From Sneathiella litorea (GTDB lineage: Bacteria; Pseudomonadota; Alphaproteobacteria; Sneathiellales; Sneathiellaceae), in assembly GCF_009882915.1 (NCBI RefSeq), contig NZ_WTUW01000009.1, positions 248,001 to 312,000 on the forward strand: 64,000 nt of DNA, in the 5' to 3' direction. Shown piece by piece: positions 58,586 to 64,000 of the stretch. Under the pieces are notes generated by a model. It saw only the letters and a program-made list of their open reading frames with translations. It had not been told where the DNA came from and did no database searches. The stretch's first letter is position 1; the number at the start of each line of letters is the position of its first letter. The translations under genes and the position numbers were made by a program.

Positions 58586-60944
58586 GGCGGGCCTCCTTAT
58601 GTGCCATAAATCCGGGCCGGCCGACCTTTACATCGACAATTGTCTCCCTGTCCTTGCTCACGGCGCGGATCAGGGTTCCTTCGCGTTCCCGGCCCTCATT
58701 CAGCAGGGCAAGTGCAATCTCGCGGCCTAGGAACGGGCTATGGCAGGCAGAGGTAATATGGCCGATGCCCGGTCCCGTCGGCGCTGTTCCATCCCCCTCG
58801 AACAGGGTCATCCCCACGGAAAGTGGCGGCGTCTTTTGCCCTTCCGGGCCACTTGAAACGGCTTTCAGGCCAACAAGTTGCGCCCGGATCTTATGATCCG
58901 GGTTGGTCTCTCGAGATACCGGGAAGCCAAGATCGTCCGCGGTGGTCTCTCCGTTCAATTCCTGCGGTCCCGGTCGGCCCGTCTCGATCCGCAAAATCTC
59001 TCTCGCTCTTGTGCCGACAAGGGTCAGCCCATGCGCTTTTCCCTTTTCCGTCAAAAGGGTCCAGAGATTATCCACAAAGCCTGCACGGGTGAAAATTTCG
59101 TAGCCCGGTCCGGTGGCAAGGCTGATCCGGGCAAGGCGGACCGGGAATTCATCCTGTGAAAAATCGCGAAATCCCATTGGCGGGAGGATCTCGGCCATCA
59201 CCGACATCGGCAGGGTATCCGCGAGCAAGGCCTCTGACCCGGGGCCCATCACGGCAAGGCCGCCCCATTCATCAGTGACATCCGTCATTCGCAGGCGACG
59301 CGTCGTATCCTCCGCCTCCGACAGCCGCAAAAGGCGGTCCTGGACGGCGTTGAAAGATGTCGCTGCCATTGTCAGCAGGAAGTGATGCCGGGCAATTCGC
59401 CAGCAAATCACCGGAGCAATAACACCCCCACTTTCCTTGCAGAGCAGGACCTGCCGCATAAGGCCCTCGTTCAGGGCCGCCACATCACCGCCGAACACCT
59501 GCTCCAGAAAACCGGCCGCATCCGGGCCCTGAATATCGATCTTGCCGAGATGGGAAAGGTCCGCCATACCGACAGTATTATGTACCGCCAGCGCCTCGCG
59601 GGAGCCCGCCGCCAGGGCATCCTCTCCCGTCGCGGGATAGGCTGCGGCAAGCCGCCATTTACAAAGGTTCTGCGGCACCGCGCCCGCGCGCGATTGCGCC
59701 TCGCAAAGGGGGCCGCGCCGTGTTTTCGGCAGCGCTTCGGCGCGCATCTTTCCCGCGGGCCCGACGGCTGTACTTTCCTCCCCGATCTCGGGAAGGCTGC
59801 GCGGGAAAACGCCCGCCGACTGGATCAGGCTGTCACATTCGAGAAATATATTCCGCTGGAGCGGGGCATTTCCGGATTTTTGAACCGCGATCCGCCGAAG
59901 ACGCCGGAACCCTTGCGCCCGGACAATCCGGTGGCCGGGATAAAGCGGGATACCGGCATGGCGGGCAAACTGATGACAGTGCGTCGGCACCTCGTCGCGG
60001 GCATCAATAATCGCGGCGAGCTGGATGCCCCGAGCAAGGCAGGACGCGGCCAATCGGTAGCCGCCGGTATGACCAACATAAAGTATCATTTTATGCCCCG
60101 GCAGGACTGCCTGACGATTAATCAAGGTAAGCGCATATTCAAGATTAAAAACACCGGACAGTCCATTGTTTTCAAAAGGAAATATCTGGTCTTCTTTACC
60201 CATCGAAAAAACTATTTCCCGAGCCTGGACATGACGCAGCCGGAGGAAGGGCAAATGCGGATCAGCCGCCGCCAGATGGTTCTGAGGCTGCTCTTCCACA
60301 TGCAGAAGGGTTTCCCCCTCCCGCGCAACGGCCGTGGTCCGGTTCAGCATCCGGACATTCGGCATCTCTGCGAGCTTGGCCAGCATGTTGTCCCGCCATT
60401 CGTCGGGAGCCTGCCCGTCAATCCACTCCTCGGTATTCAGCAGGCTGCCGCCAAACTCGAAATCCCGCTCAATCAAAAGGACATCCGCCCCCGTCTCCGC
60501 CTGCTCAAGCACAGCCTTCAGGCCCGCGGGGCCACTGCCGACAACAAGATAATCCACATAGTCATAGACATGCTCCGTCTCGACCAGCCCGTCGGAACTA
60601 AATGGCGGCTCCTTATCGGTTGTCGATATGCGGGCAAGCCTCAGGAGCCGGTGGAGCCAGGGATACTGGCTTTTCGCTGCAATACCTTCATAAAGTTCCT
60701 GTGCCGCGGTAATGGCGGTGGCGTGCTCCTGCCCGTCCCGCGTGACAAGGACGCTATCCGGGACGTCGACGCCCTGCGCGAGAAGTGCCGAGGCCAGCGT
60801 ATCCCCGCCAAACCCCTCAAACGCCAATCCGTTGAAACGGAAATGCAAAGGCCGCGCACGATCGATCAGCCCGCCCGCGATCCGGTAATCGGGCGTACTG
60901 CGCCCCTTTCCTGATGCAAATTTAAACGGCCAGATACGCGCCAT
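58578..60944 (-). CDS. soxA: Sarcosine oxidase alpha subunit-like protein, short form
   Basis: The 788-residue protein has an N-terminal segment (LHFRFNGLAFEGFGGDTLASALLAQGVDV), the NAD/FAD-binding domain (YLVVGSGPAGLKAVLEQAETGADVLLIERD), and a C-terminal GcvT-like folate domain (DLSHLGKIDIQGPDAAGFLEQVFGGDV, GTRAREILRIETGRPG). Standard SoxA has about 1000 residues and a KYHRPRG-type segment after the first motif, which is missing here. So this is a shortened alpha subunit or a relative such as an NAD-linked demethylase subunit. It overlaps soxG by 8 bp. A one-carbon product bound to tetrahydrofolate is expected from the GcvT part. Confidence 0.8.
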   Translation of the reverse strand: MARIWPFKFASGKGRSTPDYRIAGGLIDRARPLHFRFNGLAFEGFGGDTLASALLAQGVDVPDSVLVTRDGQEHATAITAAQELYEGIAAKSQYPWLHRLLRLARISTTDKEPPFSSDGLVETEHVYDYVDYLVVGSGPAGLKAVLEQAETGADVLLIERDFEFGGSLLNTEEWIDGQAPDEWRDNMLAKLAEMPNVRMLNRTTAVAREGETLLHVEEQPQNHLAAADPHLPFLRLRHVQAREIVFSMGKEDQIFPFENNGLSGVFNLEYALTLINRQAVLPGHKMILYVGHTGGYRLAASCLARGIQLAAIIDARDEVPTHCHQFARHAGIPLYPGHRIVRAQGFRRLRRIAVQKSGNAPLQRNIFLECDSLIQSAGVFPRSLPEIGEESTAVGPAGKMRAEALPKTRRGPLCEAQSRAGAVPQNLCKWRLAAAYPATGEDALAAGSREALAVHNTVGMADLSHLGKIDIQGPDAAGFLEQVFGGDVAALNEGLMRQVLLCKESGGVIAPVICWRIARHHFLLTMAATSFNAVQDRLLRLSEAEDTTRRLRMTDVTDEWGGLAVMGPGSEALLADTLPMSVMAEILPPMGFRDFSQDEFPVRLARISLATGPGYEIFTRAGFVDNLWTLLTEKGKAHGLTLVGTRAREILRIETGRPGPQELNGETTADDLGFPVSRETNPDHKIRAQLVGLKAVSSGPEGQKTPPLSVGMTLFEGDGTAPTGPGIGHITSACHSPFLGREIALALLNEGREREGTLIRAVSKDRETIVDVKVGRPGFMAHKEARHA

Positions 60945-61033
60945 TGTTACTATCCCCTCATCGCCTTCTATCTAGCAGAAACGACCTCCTTAAAGCTACA
61001 CAGGATTATGTTTCTTTTTAGGCCCGCTGCCAA

Positions 61034-61062
61034 TTGACTTGCCCCTTTTCTGGGCCTAGCCT
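61034..61062 (+). promoter_or_regulatory. Possible promoter of the SDR gene
   Basis: TTGACT (61034-61039) and TAGCCT (61057-61062) are 17 bases apart. The -10 is weak (3 of 6). AAGGA lies 7 bases before the ATG at 61099. Confidence 0.35.
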
Positions 61063-61098
61063 TTTACAGCGCAGTATTGTCAGAAAAAGGATAAAAAC

Positions 61099-61833
61099 AT
61101 GACCAAGCAATCCTGTCTCGTCGTCGGTGCGGGGGATGCGACCGGCGGCGCCATTGCCAGAAGATTTGCCCGAGAAGGGTTCGAGACCTGCATCGTGCGC
61201 CGCGCGCGGCATATCGATAGTCTGAACGCCCTCGCCGAGGATATCAAGAAGGAGGGCGGCAGTGCCCATGCCTTTGGCGCTGATGCCCGCGAGGAGGAGG
61301 AAATTGTCGATCTCTTTGCGAAGATCGAAAAGGATATCGCCCCGCTTGGCGCCGTCATCTTCAATATCGGTGGCAATGTCAATTTCCCGATTACCGAGAT
61401 GACCAGCCGTGTATATCGCAAAGTCTGGGAGATGAGCTGTTTTGCCGGGTTCCTCACCGGGCGGGAGGCCGCGAGAGTCATGCTGCCGCGCGGAAAAGGC
61501 ACGATTTTGTTTACCGGCGCAACGGCCTCGATCCGGGGCGGCGCGGGCTATTCCGCCTTTGCTGGCGCCAAACATTCGCTGCGCGCCCTCGCCCAGAGCC
61601 TCGCACGGGAATTGGGGCCACAGGGCATTCATGTCGCCCATGTCATTATCGACGGGGCGATCGACACCGCCTATGTGAAAGAGAGATTCCCGGAGCGTTA
61701 TGCCTTACGCGAGAAGGACGGCATCTTGCAGCCCGAGGATATCGCCGAGAATTACTGGCATCTGCATGCCCAGAACCCCTCTGCCTGGACCCATGAGATG
61801 GACCTGCGCCCCTGGATGGAGAAAATGGCCTAA
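61099..61833 (+). CDS. SDR family oxidoreductase with Phe at the catalytic Tyr position
   Basis: The 244-residue SDR has the cofactor motif VVGAGDATGGAIARRFA and a substrate region GAGYSAFAGAKHSLRALAQSLARELGPQGIHVAHVIIDGAID. The lysine of the YxxxK pair is Lys158, but the position four residues before it is Phe154 in place of Tyr (Tyr151 lies nearby). So normal hydride-transfer chemistry is doubtful or uses another residue. It ends 4 bp inside the convergent DUF2332 gene. Substrate unknown. Confidence 0.85.
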   Translation: MTKQSCLVVGAGDATGGAIARRFAREGFETCIVRRARHIDSLNALAEDIKKEGGSAHAFGADAREEEEIVDLFAKIEKDIAPLGAVIFNIGGNVNFPITEMTSRVYRKVWEMSCFAGFLTGREAARVMLPRGKGTILFTGATASIRGGAGYSAFAGAKHSLRALAQSLARELGPQGIHVAHVIIDGAIDTAYVKERFPERYALREKDGILQPEDIAENYWHLHAQNPSAWTHEMDLRPWMEKMA

Positions 61834-62897
61834 CCTCCCTTTTTCGGCCAGCCCTGCCAGTCGATCCAGCGACCGTGGAAATCGGCACGCCCGACCAGAT
61901 GCTCCTCCCCTGACGGCCAGAGTATGAGGGTCAGGCCGGTGCCGGGGGAGTTGCCGTCAATCTCCATCCGCGCCCAGGCGAGCGGGGCCGCCTCGGTTGC
62001 GCGGGCCCCGGCGGCGCGGATAATTTTCTCTCCCCTTGCACGGGCCTCCTCCGGCAGATACTGCCAGGCAATCGTGCTGTAGATAACATGGGCGACTCCC
62101 TCCCTTGGCCTGGCCGTCCGCGTTTTAAGCCAATCGAGGGCATCGGCCTTCTCCACCCGCTCGCCTTGCCCGGCGGCAATATCGAATGCGGCGCGCGTGC
62201 GTTGCAACCGATCCGCCTGATCCGGCCAGATGAAGGACAGCATCCGCTCCCGATCGGCGGCATGACCCGGATCGACGGGCAAGAGGTCACATCCCGCCCT
62301 CTCCCGAATATCAAGTGATATGTTCAAAGGCGGATTGCCGATCCATTTCGGCTCGATCTGTACGGCGGAGGAAGAATCGCCATAGCTTTTCGCACCCAGA
62401 GTGATGTGAAAATGATCGGGATAGAGATTAAGCCCTGCACTCGCCCCGACTTCCGAAATCATCAGCGGCAGGCCGGTCTGCTCCATCACCTCCAGAAACA
62501 TCGGCAGGGTCGCGCTTACGCGCCGCACCTCGTTGGTTTGCGGTGGGCCTTTCAGGCGGTGCAGGATAAAGCCCTCGTCCTCGACAAGCGCGGCGGCGAT
62601 GGCCGCCCAAAGATCCTCGTCTGAAGCGGCTTCATGATGCGGCGGATAAACAGACGCGAGCGCCGCATTTTTGCCTGCGAGAACAAGCGCATGCAGCGCC
62701 CCGCAGAGCCGGAGCGGCACTGAATCCCCACGCGCGGAGGCATCGCCCGGCCAGCCAAGAATCATATCGGCAACCGCGCCCCCGCCTGTAAGCCGGACGC
62801 CCGCAAGGCGGCACACCCGCGCCGTAAAGGGTGAGCCGAGTTTCTCGCAGGCCTCCCCCTGATCGGCGAAAATATCGCGTATCTGTTTTTTCATCAC
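61830..62897 (-). CDS. DUF2332 family protein
   Basis: The 355-residue protein has the family stretches FADQGEACEKLGSPFTARVCRLAG near residue 10-33, NEVRRVSATLPMFLEVMEQTGLPLMISEVGASAGLNLYPDHF in the middle and GVAHVIYSTIAWQYLPEEAR. The acidic GASAGLN segment resembles motif I of a methyltransferase, but the family has no shown activity. Start overlaps the stop of the MFS gene by 4 bp, so they are co-translated. Confidence 0.88.
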   Translation of the reverse strand: MMKKQIRDIFADQGEACEKLGSPFTARVCRLAGVRLTGGGAVADMILGWPGDASARGDSVPLRLCGALHALVLAGKNAALASVYPPHHEAASDEDLWAAIAAALVEDEGFILHRLKGPPQTNEVRRVSATLPMFLEVMEQTGLPLMISEVGASAGLNLYPDHFHITLGAKSYGDSSSAVQIEPKWIGNPPLNISLDIRERAGCDLLPVDPGHAADRERMLSFIWPDQADRLQRTRAAFDIAAGQGERVEKADALDWLKTRTARPREGVAHVIYSTIAWQYLPEEARARGEKIIRAAGARATEAAPLAWARMEIDGNSPGTGLTLILWPSGEEHLVGRADFHGRWIDWQGWPKKGG

Positions 62898-64000
62898 TCC
62901 GCCCCTTCGGCGTCATTTTTCCGCCGCCTCATGGCGAATACGGAGCTGCAGAATATGACGGTGCAGCAAGTCAGCACGGCAAGCGAGACCAGCGGCAAAA
63001 CGTCATATCCCCAGTGCACGGAAACAAAATTTGATATCCAGGAGCCGACGGAGATACCGAGATAAAGCGCCGCCGCATTCAGCGCGAGCAGCAGACTGCG
63101 TCTTTCGGGATCGATATTGGCAATGCGTTGCTGCTGTGGCGAATGGAACATCATGCCGAAAGTCGACCAGATCATAATGGCAACAAACGCCAGCCACAAG
63201 TTCGGGCCAATTGCCCAGATCATAAAAAAGCCCGTGCCAAGACCGATCAGCGTAACGAAGATAACCTTATCCGGACCGAACCGATCGCTAAGCCGTCCGG
63301 CGAAGACATTGCCCAGCACACCGGTGAACCCGTAGGCGAGCAGCACCAGCACGATCAAGTCCTCGGCAAGGCCGAACTTGTGCGACATAAAGGGTGCGAT
63401 CAGGGCGTAGGTGCAGAAGATCGCCGTCATCTGCACGAAGGTGGTGAGCACGGCGAAGGAGGAACGCACCCGCGTCAGCGCCTCAAAGATATGGGAGAAG
63501 GAAATCGGTGCGCCGGCCTGCCGATCCTTCACAAAATAGAGGATCGCGGCCATCGAGCTGAGCGCCACCAGAGCCAGCAGCAGGAAGACCAACCGCCAGC
63601 TCATCAAGGTGCCAAGATAGGCGGAAATCGGCGTCCCGAGAACGGAGGCGAAGGTCAGCCCGGCGAAGACGATCCCCATGGCGCGGCCCTGCTGTTCCGG
63701 CGGGGCGAGCCCGGCCCCAATGGCGGAGCACATCGGGCTGATCGCCGCCGCGCTAAGGCCCATCAGGCCGCGCGAGATGAACAGCATCTCATAGCTGGTC
63801 GAGGCCGCGCCCAGAATCAGCGCCAGCGCCAGCAGGCCAAGCCCGGTGCATAGTATTTTAATGCGCGCATAGCCGCTGAAGATCACCTGGGTGAGCGGTG
63901 CGGCGATGGCGAAAGCGAGCGCGAATACGGTCACCAGAAAGGCGATATCCGACGGCGGCACCTGAAGCCCATCCGATATCTGCCATGTCAGGGCAATAAC
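62894..64000 (-). CDS. MFS transporter, N-terminus cut by window end
   Basis: The frame runs to the last base of the window with no stop, reading VIALTWQISDGLQVPPSDIAFLV, so the true start lies beyond 64000; GTG 63961 is not the start. About 368 residues with eleven visible helices of an MFS exporter of the arabinose-efflux (AraJ/YdhP) kind: FSGYARIKILCTGLGLLALA, SAAAISPMCSAIGAGLAPPEQQGRAMGIVFAGL. Substrate unknown. It overlaps DUF2332 by 4 bp. Confidence 0.88.
   Translation of the reverse strand, partial: VIALTWQISDGLQVPPSDIAFLVTVFALAFAIAAPLTQVIFSGYARIKILCTGLGLLALALILGAASTSYEMLFISRGLMGLSAAAISPMCSAIGAGLAPPEQQGRAMGIVFAGLTFASVLGTPISAYLGTLMSWRLVFLLLALVALSSMAAILYFVKDRQAGAPISFSHIFEALTRVRSSFAVLTTFVQMTAIFCTYALIAPFMSHKFGLAEDLIVLVLLAYGFTGVLGNVFAGRLSDRFGPDKVIFVTLIGLGTGFFMIWAIGPNLWLAFVAIMIWSTFGMMFHSPQQQRIANIDPERRSLLLALNAAALYLGISVGSWISNFVSVHWGYDVLPLVSLAVLTCCTVIFCSSVFAMRRRKNDAEGAE

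Noticed and set aside
62894-63961. GTG at 63961 as start of the MFS gene
   Set aside because: The frame continues without stop to the window end and the added residues fit the first MFS helix.
1-64000. tRNA, rRNA, CRISPR arrays, insertion sequences, integrases
   Set aside because: I looked for T-loop motifs, repeat-spacer arrays and transposase signatures by eye and saw none; a dedicated scan could still find a diverged one.

Overview
The window is about 64 kb of an alphaproteobacterial chromosome, probably a marine or other free-living heterotroph. The marker genes are typical of that class: GapR (DUF2312), COQ9, the tiny aa3-oxidase subunit IV, a three-gene proton-translocating transhydrogenase (pntAA-pntAB-pntB), TIGR02444 and DUF1244 proteins, a fused indolepyruvate:ferredoxin oxidoreductase, and sarcosine-oxidase-like genes. 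Base composition is moderately GC-rich. Two genes are clearly AT-richer than their surroundings: the pentapeptide-repeat membrane protein (1992-3305) and the ATPase-TOPRIM protein (20563-22284). No rRNA, tRNA, transposase, integrase or CRISPR array was found.

Layout. 1-6.4 kb: the end of an adenylate cyclase, a possible structured RNA, a 44-residue basic protein, polyphosphate kinase 2, the AT-rich pentapeptide protein, and class Ia ribonucleotide reductase (nrdA-nrdB) with an NrdR box over its promoter. 6.7-10 kb: two DUF465 proteins, ubiX, an exported protein with three four-cysteine modules, a TIGR02444 protein and a diguanylate cyclase. 10.2-18 kb: purE-purK, a halohydrin-dehalogenase-type SDR, a SulP transporter, a cyclase-TolB-TPR protein and a TPR-methyltransferase. 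18.1-20.5 kb: a sigma-54-type promoter, a probable small RNA, a small unknown protein and a BCCT transporter. 20.5-27 kb: the ATPase-TOPRIM gene, COQ9, peptide deformylase, rpsU, a decayed XRE regulator beside its membrane-protein partner, a merF-like metal cassette and a secreted lectin-like protein. 27-31.6 kb: a hybrid-input histidine kinase, an exported Cache-like protein, a cytochrome b561 behind a perfect FNR/FixK site, an FMN-binding protein and a tiny lipoprotein.

31.7-44.5 kb: the transhydrogenase genes, an oxidase subunit IV, oligoendopeptidase F, two PaaI-type thioesterases, a UDP-glucuronate epimerase, the indolepyruvate oxidoreductase, a DUF1272 zinc protein, a HupE-like transporter, gapR and DUF1244. 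44.5-53 kb: a glutamate-cysteine-ligase-like enzyme with an N-formylglutamate amidohydrolase, pyruvate kinase, a TPR lipid-free exported protein, the glycolate oxidase genes glcD-glcE-glcF and rpmJ. 53-64 kb: a methyltransferase, an acyl-CoA/AMP ligase, a 5'-nucleotidase, a HIT protein, a soxA-soxG pair without soxB or soxD, an SDR, DUF2332 and an MFS transporter cut by the window end.

Most of the window is ordinary core metabolism. The parts most worth a second look are the sigma-54-promoted small RNA candidate at 18.17-18.35 kb, the halohydrin dehalogenase signature at 11.8-12.5 kb, the triple four-cysteine exported protein, the incomplete sarcosine oxidase set, the FNR-controlled cytochrome b561 promoter and the merF cassette that lacks its second cysteine pair.
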